NCBI RefSeq assembly: GCF_026151205.1
Contig: NC_087079.1
Coordinates: 4,979,230-5,043,229, forward strand
Length of the DNA stretch: 64,000 bases
Origin: Bolinopsis microptera
Taxonomy: Eukaryota > Ctenophora > Tentaculata > Lobata > Bolinopsidae
Direction: 5' to 3'
Shown here: in pieces, positions 53,992 to 64,000 of the stretch
Layout of the letters: each line of letters opens with the position of its first letter
How positions within the stretch are numbered: the stretch's first letter is position 1
Notes under the pieces: generated by a model
Seen by the model: the letters and a program-made list of their open reading frames with translations, nothing else
Database searches by the model: none
Told to the model about the DNA's origin: nothing
Translations under genes and position numbers: made by a program

Positions 53992-56900
53992 ATGGCTTCT
54001 GGGTAAGTTATGAACTGTAACAATTACGTTTTAGAAGTCGTTAATCCTCAATTAGACACATTTAAATTGATTTACCCTTAAGTTGTTATTGATTAACAAA
54101 TTTAATTTCCTTTCAATATTGAGATTAAAGCCAATAACGAGCTTAGTGTTGCATATTTCAGTGTCGAATGGGTCGAGATACAATGCCCAAGAACCGGTGA
54201 ACCCATGTTCGCAAACCTTGATACTGGCGAATGTCTTTGGGAAGCTCCTCTAGGCGCTACTGTGTACGTTAATATATTTTATGAGTAGTTATTTATGTCA
54301 TCTGTCCATTCAATTAGTAACACAAAGTATGTTTGGTTATATTTCTGTCTTTGTTTAATAAAATGATAAGTTCAATGTAATGTTGTACGGCACAAAACCG
54401 AAAATATGTAACGTAAATATCATGTGTATAAAGTAATAATATATATTATATTATATAATAGCCAAAATTCTCAACCTTCTACTTACTTTTTACTTTGGGC
54501 GATGCTCGATCGAAATCTCCTCCACTCTACGTCTCCAGATGGTTCTGTCGCACATAACTGTTCGGAGATCTTGTACCCGCAACCCTGTGTCCCTGGCTAC
54601 GGTGTCAAGAAAAGAGAGTGGTCTCCTCCCACGCCTGAACTGTGGCAGCCGCCAAGGAAGGATGGTAGAGATGACCTGGTCTGAAGCTCTCATGCAATGC
54701 CCAGCAAATCTGGCACGTCTCTGTGCAACGATGGTGGAGATGGAAGGGAGGTCACCATAGATTTGCTTTAGGGTTGGATGCTTCTTCCATGAAAGATTCC
54801 TGGCTTTCATTAGGAGCCTGGTGTAGCACCCGTCGAGACGCTTCTCAAACTGCTTGTTCAAGGTCCAGGTTTCTGAGCCATACAGCAGAACAGGTTCGAT
54901 GCATGCTCTGAAGAATTTGACTTTCAGCTGGTCAGAAATGCCAGAGGTCCATACCTTCTGCAGTTTGATACAGGCTGACCAAGCCATGCCTTTCCTGGTG
55001 TTGAAGTCCTTCCTGCTCTCTGCAATATATGAGCCCAAGTATTTGAAATCATCAACCTGCTTGATCTGGTAACCGGATCTGGTTACCTTCTAACCATGGT
55101 AAAATTCACCACGCCATGTCTTATTTACTTTTCTAGTCAGATAACTCAATTTGGATAGATTTTTGGTCAATTTGGCTATCTAAAAATACCCAGCATTTTA
55201 TACAATATTGAACAGAATATTGCTTTGGACAATGTACAGGATAGCCCAGAAGTAACTGCTCACACGCAACCCTTTAATAACTCACGTAATTCGTATCAGA
55301 ATTGCACACAAATTTCAGAGAATATAGAAATGGGTCCAACTTAGATTTCCTGAAAGTTTCGTAAAATGTCATTGATTAAAAAGGCACGCTACTCCCTCTT
55401 TTTCACATTTGGTTTGATAATTGAAGTGCTTTCCCAAAATTTCAAGTTGATTTAACACAATTTAGCCGAGTTATGACTTATGACCCTTTTAAGGCCAGAG
55501 GGGGGGGTAAATGGCACTTTTGTAGTTTTTGCACATTTGATAATAGCTACTGGAGACGAGCAAAAAGAAAAAAACCGGATCAAAATCTGACCTTGCGCTT
55601 CTGAGATATCGCGCGCTCAATTTTGAGGTTTACCTGTAATTACATGTTAAACTGGAACTTTAAACGGCTGTAACTTTTTTGACATTTCGATTCCTTAGTT
55701 GAGAAAACCGGCCAATCCCTGATCTTGAGGTTTGGTACAGTGGTTCCTTGGACAATTATCCTCATTTATGATGCAGCGATTTTTTTAATTTGACTCAGTT
55801 CTCGAATTATGAGGTTAACCATGTCAAAAATTCGGAAAATTTAGCTGGTTAACCTCATAATTCGAGAAACGAGTCAAATAAAAAAAATCGCTGCATCTAA
55901 TATCTAGATAGTTGTCCAAGGAACCACTGTACCAAATCTCAATATCAGGGAGTGGCTGGTTTTCTCAACTAAGGAACTGAAAGTCACAAAATGTGTTTTG
56001 AGATAGATGCAATTTAGTGTTTTCAAAATTTTGAATATTCACTGGAATGTATCACAGTTCGTTAGTTAGGACTTTTTATACACTTAATAACGTTTGCTTG
56101 ATCAGACCTGGCCGTCCCCTAAATGATTTTAGCCACTTTCAGTAGTTAATGTCCTTGTATTGTAAAAAATGAGGTTAACCAAGACTTCCTGTAAACACTA
56201 ACTGCTTAAAATTTGGTTGTTAACCTCGCTTTAGACCATATAATAGTGGGATTGGTTTATCAATATGTTATTATATATGTAGTAAAACATTTGCACAGTA
56301 TAACGATTAAGTTTTTGAGGTTAACATGTAATTGACTGGTCAGATATTCAAAAAATGAGAGGTTAACCTCATTTTTTAGCCATTTACGGGTAAAATCTTC
56401 TACTAAAATATGGTCAGTTCAAATCACCTTTGTCACGTGATTATAGTTGTAGGCATTGTGATACCAATAGATACCTCACTTCGATATTGTGGTACATAAC
56501 ATAAGTAAGAATCGTATGTATACTCCCTACGGTACCAAAATGTGATGGTTAACCTCATTTTTTTCATTTTCCCAAGATAAAAGAAAGTCAATCGACACGT
56601 CATCTATTTAGAAATGTGTATACCGTAAACTTACGATGAAAATAGTAACTCTATCATTTGATCTATTCTCGCTATATCTAAAAGACGAGGTTAACCTCAT
56701 TTAATCACGTTTGGATATAACTTTTTCTGATAATTATGAACCTAAAATTTAGAGTTTACATTTGCTGACCGAAATAACGAAAAATTATGGCGTGGAATAA
56801 AATATTAACCTCAATTTTATTAACCTCAATGTTGTATAGTCAATTTTGCGAAAATCGGTTAACCTCAATTATAAAATAAAGTTAATCAGCTACAAATATG

Positions 56901-58941
56901 TGAATAGCGGCAATGTTTTTGTCATTCAAAATTAAATCGATTTAGAAAATAATATTTTGGTAGAATTTTTTGACCCCTTACCCCCCCCTCTGGCCTTAAG
57001 ATCTTGCAGATACGTGATCTCGGCACTTAATCAGTGATTTCGTCACCCATTCAGTGATCTCATCGGGAGCTATTCGCTAACGTGCAACAATAAGCCTCAT
57101 TAGGCTACCCTGTATTAAGATTAAGAATAAAATCAAAGCACGCTCTCATATTGTCAGATGATGTTACATTTTTAATTTTACGAACACAGATAGAAAATGT
57201 AAGTGTGAATAGTCTGCATAATTTTGTAAGCCTGTTATAATTTTACTCAATAATTTTACTTAATAAAAATCAGTAGTGGCCACCAGGTATGTAATTGTAT
57301 TGACTGTACTAGAATTAACTCACTAGCTCACAACATGACCTCACACTGTTTAACCTACTCGTATTACATGTATTTATACACTGTGTGGGTGTGTGACAGA
57401 TTGGAGGTGTTCTGTGTAAATGGGAATATTCCAATTATACATTCCAATTATACATTCCAGATGTTAAGAGTTTTTTAAATGCTACCCCTAGCAACTGCAC
57501 ATTCTGTACTCAATGTTTCAAATTCTTGGTAGTGTTCTGGAGTACCTACTTGTCATGTGAATATTTTAACAGTCTGTAGTTGTAACATTAACCCACTACA
57601 CTTACTCTCTTGAACTGGTCGTTTTCTCTTACTTACTAACTGACAATTCATGAAGTCAACTCTTGTTACACTCAGTAAGTTAAATGATCTATAATAATAC
57701 GTAATTATAACCTTGACTAATATATATAATATATAACCTGAACTAACCAATAAGTAACACCTCCAGTAACACCTCCAGTCTCCACACCTAGTTCCAGAAC
57801 TTATTGTTTCCTTGTAACTAATATAACTCTGACTAACAAAGTGACACTAGTCGAGACTAGAACATGTCAGTACTTGCCTCCAAGCTGTCAGTACTTGACT
57901 CCAACTAGCACTGTTTTTAACTGTAAAAGCTACTGACCTGTCAACAACTACAATGCCCTGTAATCCCTAGGGAGACTGGACTTTTCTACTCATTCCTCAA
58001 ATTGCAAGTTACATAGTAGACAGTGTGTGTGTAGTGAGGTGCTCAGGTGTGTCCAGTTACAGGTTACCAGGTTACCAGGTTACCAGGTTACCAGGTTACC
58101 AGGTTACCAGGTTACCAGTTTACCAGGTTACTAGGTTGCCAGGTTATTAGGTTACAAGGTTACCAAGTAACCAGTTAACCAGGTAACTGGGTTTTTACTC
58201 ACCAGGTTATCAGGATACAGGGTTACCATCAATTATTTTAAACTAATTATTACACTTAAAATATATTACTTTTATTGAGTATTATGTATGGAATGGAAAC
58301 GTTTAACCAGGTAGAGTGACTCCACGCCCTAGCTACATAAGATTTTGTTTCATTTCTAAATGAAAAGCTCTGATAATAATAAGCTACTTTTGACTTTTTG
58401 ACTAATTATAACAGGATAATTAACCAATTATAACAGGATACTTAACCAATTATAACAGGACAATTAATTGATTATAACAACATGATAATTAACTAATTAA
58501 TAAACTATTTCAGAAAGGGGTCAAGTGTTAATCAGTGGTGGGAGTTATACGATCCCAACTCTAACAAGAACTACTACCACAACAGGTTTTAAGTTACATA
58601 ATAAGTCTATAAGTTTATATCAACAAGAAAACATTGTAATGTAACAAACTATAGCACTAAATTTTAACAGTGTCAGACAGAACAAATTTTGTAAAGTTAT
58701 GGAGGAAATAAATTATGGTGTAATAACGTGTTTCCTCGACTCTTTACAGTCACGGTTGCTCGGTAGCAACTCACATTTCTGGATTACAATCACCAATCAC
58801 TGTGAATTATTCAGTATGTTACTGTGAATCACTATGAATGTGTGTACTGCTCTTTGAACTAAATTCTTTATCAGTACAACGGGGGAGACAGTATGGAAGA
58901 AGCCACGTGGAGCAGAGATACTGCCGCTCACCAAACTACAG
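53992..58941 (+). CDS. ARHGAP39: ARHGAP39/Vilse-type RhoGAP, N-terminal part (two WW domains), incomplete
   Basis: Four exons in phase: 53992-54002, 54162-54263, 58514-58585 and 58875-58941; 84 residues ending at a GTAATT donor, so the gene continues rightward. MASG is followed by VEWVEIQCPRTGEPMFANLD and TGECLWEAP (WW 1), then NQWWELYDPNSNKNYYHN, STTGETVWKKPRG and AEILPLTKLQ (WW 2 and its tail). The tight WW pair with EWVEI, TGEC-x-W-x-P and QWWEL-x-DPN, then I-x-PL-x-KLQ, is characteristic of ARHGAP39/Vilse, a Rho-family GAP acting downstream of Robo in axon guidance and in dendritic spines. The MyTH4 and RhoGAP domains are not in the window. Intron 2 holds a LINE fragment, a TTAA element and a CAGGTTAC repeat; intron 4 holds a 1.6-kb transposon. 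Confidence 0.9.
54490..55090 (-). pseudogene. LINE reverse transcriptase C-terminal fragment in RhoGAP intron 2
   Basis: On the minus strand: YQIKQVDDFKYLGSYIAE, then FFRACIEPVLLYGSETWTL, RARFAGHCMRAS and RRGRRPLSFLDT, stop. This is the end of an endonuclease/reverse-transcriptase ORF, the same region as 2433-2071 but a different family member. No catalytic part remains. Confidence 0.85.
55493..56995. mobile_element. 1.5-kb TTAA-flanked element with iterated GAGGTTAACC
   Basis: TIR GGCCAGAGGGGGGGGTAA, flanked by TTAA at 55489-55492 and 56996-56999. GGTTAACCTC or a one-base variant occurs about 11 times (for example 55810, 55845, 56171, 56360, 56544, 56688, 56857). Near the left end, arms of about 135 nt (55688-55821 and 55843-55978) form a hairpin. 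There is no ORF. TTAA duplications are typical of piggyBac-type transposases; the ends are not the usual piggyBac sequence. Confidence 0.85.
57004..58055. other. RhoGAP intron 2, plain part
   Basis: AT-rich intron with short duplications (ATTCCAATTATAC twice, AACACCTCCAGT twice). No exon seen. Confidence 0.5.
58056..58215. repeat. CAGGTTAC octamer array
   Basis: About 18 units of an 8-bp repeat, regular at first and degenerate later. Each unit contains CAG/GT, so each resembles a weak splice donor and acceptor. It lies about 300 bp before RhoGAP exon 3. Confidence 0.88.
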
Positions 58942-59314
58942 GTAATTATACATGTTTATCTGTGTCTCCTTACTTAAGTATCTTGTTAATTTATGATTTA
59001 TCCGCTCACAGTCAAATGGAGGAAGAATGTTGCATAAAATACCGTGAAATATCAAAATTAACTTACTTACGTTACATACGTTAATATGTACATTCCGCAT
59101 TTTACTGTCATTTACTCAAAACAGCTTTTCGCTTGAACTAACAAATTAACAATCTTATTAATTTCTTTGTTGATTACTGGATTTTATGATGAGTCTCTTG
59201 ATTTTGAGATAAGCAAATAAATTATATTACTGCATGGCTGCTGGCTGCATGACTTATTCTTTTAACTGTATAATTGTAGCTTAATATAATATCAGTTATT
59301 TTACACGAAAAGTC

Positions 59315-60902
59315 GGTCATACATCAGTATTCCGACGGCAGTACGGCGGCAGTACGGCGGCAGTACGGCGGCAGTCCCGCGGCAGTACGGCGGCAGTACG
59401 GCGGCAGTCCCGCGGCAGTACGGCGGCAGTCCTGCGGCAGTCCTGCGGCAGTCCTGCGGCAGTACGGCGGCAGTACGGCGGCAGTCCCGCGGCAGTACGG
59501 CGGCAGTATAGTGACAACACTTATATCAGAATTTTGATCCAATTATTCCATGATTTTGATGATTCGTTCACATTGATTTGTGAATTAAAAATATATTTCG
59601 AGAAATCAATAAGTTGTAAATAAGTTCATACAATATCATAACTTTAAATCAGTAACTGTCACCCTGGAGCAATAAAATATTAAAATAATTCAGATTCATT
59701 GCAGGTACTTCTGGTATCTTTTGTATTTCTCTGATCTGATTATCGTCAACATCTGAACACCTAAATCTTGAAGAATGGATTCCTCTCTCAGCTCTACTAC
59801 ATCATCCCCCAGTATCCCTAGTCCGTCTACTTTTCAGAAATCAAACTCAGAGATTGTAAAGATTGCAGGACGGAGGACTACACTCGACTACCTTGTGGAG
59901 AACTACAGCTGAACATATCCCTCTGCAGTTTACATCGAACGACACTACTGGCTAGTAGATCTCGTCCCCTCTCTCCTAGTCCTACCAACGATCCTACTAT
60001 CCTTCCTGGTGCCACTCAAGCTGTTATACCTTCTAGACGAGGAGGAGCTACTCCACCAGATACTGATAATGCTCGCCTAGTAAGACCTGTGGTTACACCT
60101 ACCCGACCCTCTTCCAGTTCCTCACCACCACCTAGTAGACGCCGTCTGAACACTGATGAAACCTACTCCCGCTCCTCTGTAGCTGGCAAAGCCTTATCCT
60201 CCTACAACAGAGTGCACAGAGACTTTGCCAACCGTCCTGATACCTCCATCAGCCTCTCAAAGTTCCTGAAACAGAAACGAATCCCTGAAAGATCCTTCTA
60301 CCGCAAGAAGAAGATAGCAGAGCTGATTATCCTTGATAGACCACGATTCGGCAGTCTCATCAAACAGATTCTCATGGAGGAGCGGACTGACAGGATCAAC
60401 CAGCAGATTCTCTCTGACCGATGTGGGGCTATCCTCAAGCAGAGTGACTTTCTGGAGAAGAAACAACTCGCAATTGCTGCTGGAAAGATTCTCTAAATGT
60501 AAATTATTTTATTGCTCCAGGGTGACAGTTACTGATTTAAAGTTATAGTGATATTGTATGAACTTATTTATACAACTAATATTGATTTATCCAAATATAT
60601 TAATTGACAAATCATCAAAATCGTCTCTTTAATTGACAAATCAATGTGAACTAATCATCAAACTCATGAAATACTTGGATCAAAAGTCTGATATAAGTGT
60701 TGTCACTATACTGCCGTGGCACTGCCGCCGTACTGCCGCGGGACTGCCGCCGTACTGCCGCCGTACTGCCGCGGGACTGCCGCCGTACTGCCGCCGTACT
60801 GCCGCGGGACTGCCGCCGTACTGCCACCGTACTGCCGCGGGACTGCCGCCGTACTGCCGCCGTACTGCCGCCGTACTGCCGTCGGAATACTGATGTATGA
60901 CC
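59315..60902. mobile_element. 1.6-kb transposon with long GC-rich TIRs and an ORF, in RhoGAP intron 4
   Basis: Flanked by the 8-bp repeat GAAAAGTC (59307-59314 and 60903-60910). The TIRs start GGTCATACATCAGTATTCCG and extend about 350 bp on the left (to about 59680) and 400 bp on the right (from about 60500). The outer part of each is an 11-bp minisatellite based on CAGTACGGCGG, which gives the element GC-rich ends in an AT-rich intron. The inner TIR ends at the phrase CTGTCACCCTGGAGCAATAA. One ORF lies between the TIRs. The 8-bp duplication suggests a hAT- or P-like transposase, but the family is unknown. Confidence 0.92.
59822..60496 (+). CDS. Unrecognised ORF of the long-TIR transposon
   Basis: An open frame of 225 codons without ATG, ending just inside the right TIR. 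It begins with a cysteine/histidine cluster (CKDCRTEDYTRLPCGELQ, then NISLCSLH) that could bind zinc, followed by a Pro/Ser/Arg-rich linker and a basic C-terminal region: SISLSKFLKQKRIPERSFYR, KKKIAELIILDRPRFGSLI. The latter could be a helix-turn-helix DNA-binding domain. An ATG at 59775 starts a Ser-rich peptide (MDSSLSSTTSSPSIPS) in another frame that would need one frameshift, or splicing at CTTTTCAG (59836), to join. No DDE or other transposase core is visible. It may encode a DNA-binding accessory protein of the element. Confidence 0.55.
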   Translation, partial: SVYFSEIKLRDCKDCRTEDYTRLPCGELQLNISLCSLHRTTLLASRSRPLSPSPTNDPTILPGATQAVIPSRRGGATPPDTDNARLVRPVVTPTRPSSSSSPPPSRRRLNTDETYSRSSVAGKALSSYNRVHRDFANRPDTSISLSKFLKQKRIPERSFYRKKKIAELIILDRPRFGSLIKQILMEERTDRINQQILSDRCGAILKQSDFLEKKQLAIAAGKIL

Positions 60903-60910
60903 GAAAAGTC

Positions 60911-63302
60911 CAAAACTTACTTCCTTAAGTAAAACATTGTACAAATGTACATTTCCTAACCAAACATTATTACTTAATATTTTTGTTAAACGTCCTTTGT
61001 CAACACAAGTATACACAATCAACACCACCTTTAGCACGCGTTATACACTATGTCCAGTCGAACCGAGGTGAGATAATGCTTGTAAATAGAAAGTGAAACA
61101 CAATAGTCAGAGTGAAAGTGAAACAAAAACACAATGTGAACCCACTGCTGTCGAATTACTACCACTACACAAGTAGACATCTAACAAAAAACAAAAATAT
61201 TGGCACAAATATTGGGTAGCCCAGGGCACAAGTGTGCTATTCTCAGCTGATAGTGAAGCTCTATTATTATTATGTTAGATAAGGTGTTATATGTTATCTG
61301 TAGCCATCTTCATGAGATGTCTCCTAGCTCTAGGCTGCAACTGATATGTGTACTGTTTTCCCGGCTGATATCATGTATATTGTACGTGTATTTATTAGAG
61401 CTGCACTATTTCTGCTCTTCACGCCAAATACCGGCCAGGTTTCCTCATTCCATTCCATTAGTTGGGCCCCTCTTTAGTCCAGAGTTATGTCACCAGCTGT
61501 AATGCTATTATTAAGTGTAAATAGCCTAGAGACTGGATCACAGCACTCTTGTAATACAATATAGCTAGATCGTTTTAAAGATAGACCTCTTACTCTTGTG
61601 CAGCAGATTAGACGTTGTGTTATGTTTTAGTGAGATGGTGTGTGGTGGTATGTTGTTGGTATGTTGTTGGTATGTTGCTCAAGTCATGTGGTGTCTAACT
61701 CACTTAGTATCTTGTAACATCTAGTGCCATTAGTTCCCATTCTCTCGTTATTGGTTATAATATAATGTATTTATAGTCCCCGTTTTATTATTTATAGTCA
61801 TTGACTTAGCGTAGTGTGTTTAGTGTTACTCTCTCCCTCGCGACTTTGTTACTTTGATGGTCCCCGTTTGTACTTTGTCTGCACTTTAATATTGTATATT
61901 TAATCGCCATATAATAGCCATTCGCCGTTTATTGATCCGAGACATCCTGGAATTTAACCTTGGTTGATTTTATTGCGCGGTATTCACTATTTTGGGGCCT
62001 TTTCTTCCGAGAACTCGTTTAAAACTGACACGAAGATCTTTAAATTATATTCACCGCGGAGACACGTGCTTGCTCTGTGCTCCTTCATTAACCTGCCTGT
62101 TTCAGTATTAATATCTGTCGTTTTCAAGCTCAGTTCAGTAACTAGTAAGGAATATCGACTCATTCAGAGACATAATGATAGTAAGATAGTTGTACAATAG
62201 AGCTTATTTTAGATACGATGACTAAAACTTACTACGGTCCATTAAGTTTGAAGAATGATCCGAAATATATTAATCAATGAATAAGAATCTAATATTTCAC
62301 TAATATTTCACTTTAACAGCTGTTTGAACTAACAATCAGAAATTCGACTCTTAACGATCATCACGTAAGAGAAAGTTAACACAGTTCTCGGTTATGTCAA
62401 ATAAACGAGTTGAGTACAACTCTGCTCTAGTTATTTTATACTCTCTTATATATAATATATATTATTATATATAATAATATTTTACTTGTCCCAACGTGTC
62501 TAACTAAAAGTATATATCCACTGCAGTAGTGATGAGTAATAGTGTTGATCAGTTTGTAGCTGCTCCTCTACTGCTGTTACCTGGTGGCAGGTGTTGAACA
62601 TGTTTAACTTATTGTTGTGTGCTCTTTAACTTTAAACCTACCTTTAATAATAACATTTCAGTATGATATTTCAGTAAGATATATAACTAAAGTACAATTT
62701 GTTAAATAACGCCACAACAGATGATAACATGTTGGTGGCAGCACCACAATATGTTGATTGTTGAGCCGTATTAGTTGTGTCTGTAGACTATAGCTGTAGA
62801 CACCGGTGTAGTGCACATGATGCGTGCTATCCTTGTAGTGAATATCTATCTTCCACTGTGTTTGATGTGACTTGGTTCATGGTGCTTGGTGTGATTTGTT
62901 AAGCTCGTAATGTGTTGTAAGGCGTATGATTGGCATGTAGTTTGTGGTGGCAGTTTCGTTTGTTTGCTTGATAGTCGCGTGATTTATAATTATCTTTATT
63001 GTAAATTAACTATTCCAATTATTTCATCTTCATAACTTAGTCCGATTGTTCGACAAGTTTTACACTAGCGAAGTTTAGTAATAATTGAGCTCACTTGATC
63101 CATAATTAGATGATTTAAAAGAATATTATTCTACAATTATTTCTCCAGCAATAATTTATAAAGTTTGTATTTGAATGAGTGTAAAGCAACAAACCTGTAA
63201 TTTGTAATTTGTAGTGTGAAATGTATAAATCCAACCTGTAATTTGTAATTTGTAGTGTGAAATGTATAACTCCAACAACGCAATACTCTCGCCCAAGCTA
63301 AG
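60911..63302. other. Non-coding stretch, probably RhoGAP intron 4
   Basis: No exon that continues the RhoGAP frame was found. It holds an AT-palindrome near 62450-62482 and a 41-bp direct duplication (about 63194-63275) just before the small gene candidate. Confidence 0.45.
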
Positions 63303-63572
63303 ATGGAAGTTCATAAAACAAGTCTTATTATCGGTAAGTCAGCGCAACACGTGCTAAGTGCGCAACACGTGCTTAGTGCGCAGCGCACGTGCTAAGAGCG
63401 CAGCGCACGTGCTTTACACGTATCAGTTGTAGAAGGTGTGCCTCAATCAACTACCCAGCAAAGTGCTAGTATTAGCTGGTCAAGTGTGGTAAACAAAGTT
63501 CTCAAAGCTGAAAACGTTAAAGTTAATGGCAGAACAACATCAAATAGCAGCATTCCATTTTACCACATTTAA
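63303..63572 (+). CDS. Candidate two-exon small protein
   Basis: ATG at 63303, exon 63303-63333 with a perfect GTAAGT donor, a 93-nt intron, acceptor TATCAG, exon 63427-63572 ending TAA. The phases fit, giving 58 residues (MEVHKTSLII..., STTQQSASISWSSVVNKVLK, ending IPFYHI). The intron itself is made of imperfect repeats of CGCACGTGCT and related GC-rich phrases. No domain is recognised. It could be a real small gene nested in the RhoGAP locus, a transcript leader, or chance. Confidence 0.35.
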
Positions 63573-63783
63573 GCAATAACGAGAAGTTGATCCAGGTGCA
63601 CCCTCTACACCTGGTTTAAGTAAAGCATTAAGCAGGTGATATGATATCAGAGTTAGTTATAGAATAAATGTATTCCAGGCTAAAAGTGGACCACAAAACC
63701 ATGCTCGAAATGGTAGCAAGTACGGGGTAAGCAAGGGCCGCTATCTCTCACACATTCACGTGCGCTTTGTATGGCTACTGCTA

Positions 63784-63900
63784 TGTACATTGTACAATGT
63801 ACACTGTACATTATACATTGTGCACTGTACAATGTACATTATACATTGTGCACTGTACAATGTACATTGTGTATCGTGCATTGTACATCATGCGTTGTGC
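63784..63900. repeat. TACATTGTACAATGTACA palindromic array
   Basis: Alternating self-complementary units around TGTACA and ATTGTACAAT, degenerating rightward into GTGCACT and TGCATTGTG phrases up to the end of the window. Confidence 0.85.
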
Positions 63901-64000
63901 ATTGTGGACTTTGCATTTTGCACTCTACTGCAGTGCACTATGCGTTGTGAGTTTGACACTTTGCAATTTACACAGTGCACTAAGCATTACGCACTATGCT

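Noticed and set aside
55489-56999. Assignment of the TTAA element to piggyBac
   Set aside because: TTAA flanks fit, but the ends are not the usual piggyBac termini and no transposase is present, so no family is claimed.
60633-61037. Several Arg/Ala/Val/Leu-rich frames, also at 59317-59542
   Set aside because: They read the 11-bp GC-rich minisatellite in the TIRs of the 1.6-kb transposon.

Overview
The window is nuclear DNA of an animal. It has spliced genes with GT-AG introns, metazoan signalling kinases, several non-LTR retrotransposon families and many small inverted-repeat transposons. The gene set and the retroelement types fit an invertebrate, and a cnidarian-like animal is my best guess, but the sequence does not settle the phylum. 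It is AT-rich, and its introns are packed with mini- and microsatellites.

Five host genes are supported, all on the + strand. (1) 5.2-9.8 kb: a secreted mosaic protein with a signal peptide, a fucolectin-like galactose-binding domain, GCC2/GCC3 cysteine-rich segments and seven sushi modules, nearly all joined at phase-1 introns. (2) 18.1-18.6 kb: an intronless mitochondrial ribosomal protein of the mL55 type. (3) 19.1-23.2 kb: the catalytic gamma subunit of phosphorylase kinase, eight exons, complete. (4) 28.6-45.1 kb: a c-Jun N-terminal kinase (JNK), nine exons plus an alternative copy of exon 5. (5) 54.0-58.9 kb: the first four coding exons of an ARHGAP39/Vilse-type RhoGAP carrying two WW domains; the rest of that gene lies outside the window or was not recognised. 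A two-exon 58-residue ORF at 63.3-63.6 kb is a weaker candidate. Decayed coiled-coil exons lie on the - strand at 11-12.5 kb.

The remainder is mobile or repetitive. Non-LTR retrotransposon pieces lie at 2.1-4.2 kb (-), 16.2-17.3 kb (+, with a C-terminal restriction-like endonuclease region), 47.3-48.4 kb (+), 48.4-48.6 kb (+) and 54.5-55.1 kb (-). I could define about a dozen terminal-inverted-repeat elements to the base by their target-site duplications (8 bp, TA, TTAA or 6-7 bp). Three of 1.5-1.9 kb share an unusual design: a short motif is repeated 10-18 times inside the element. A fourth, 1.6 kb long, has TIRs of about 400 bp and carries an unfamiliar ORF.

The most interesting region is the middle of the JNK gene. 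Two 81-nt versions of exon 5 lie 0.4 kb apart with matching phases, which is the layout of mutually exclusive exons. The splice acceptor of the upstream version is the last copy of a 35-bp minisatellite, and an inverted 33-nt copy of that unit lies 19 nt before exon 4, so the two acceptors could be tied together by RNA pairing. The minisatellite also contains an RFX X-box-like palindrome found about 19 times in the window.
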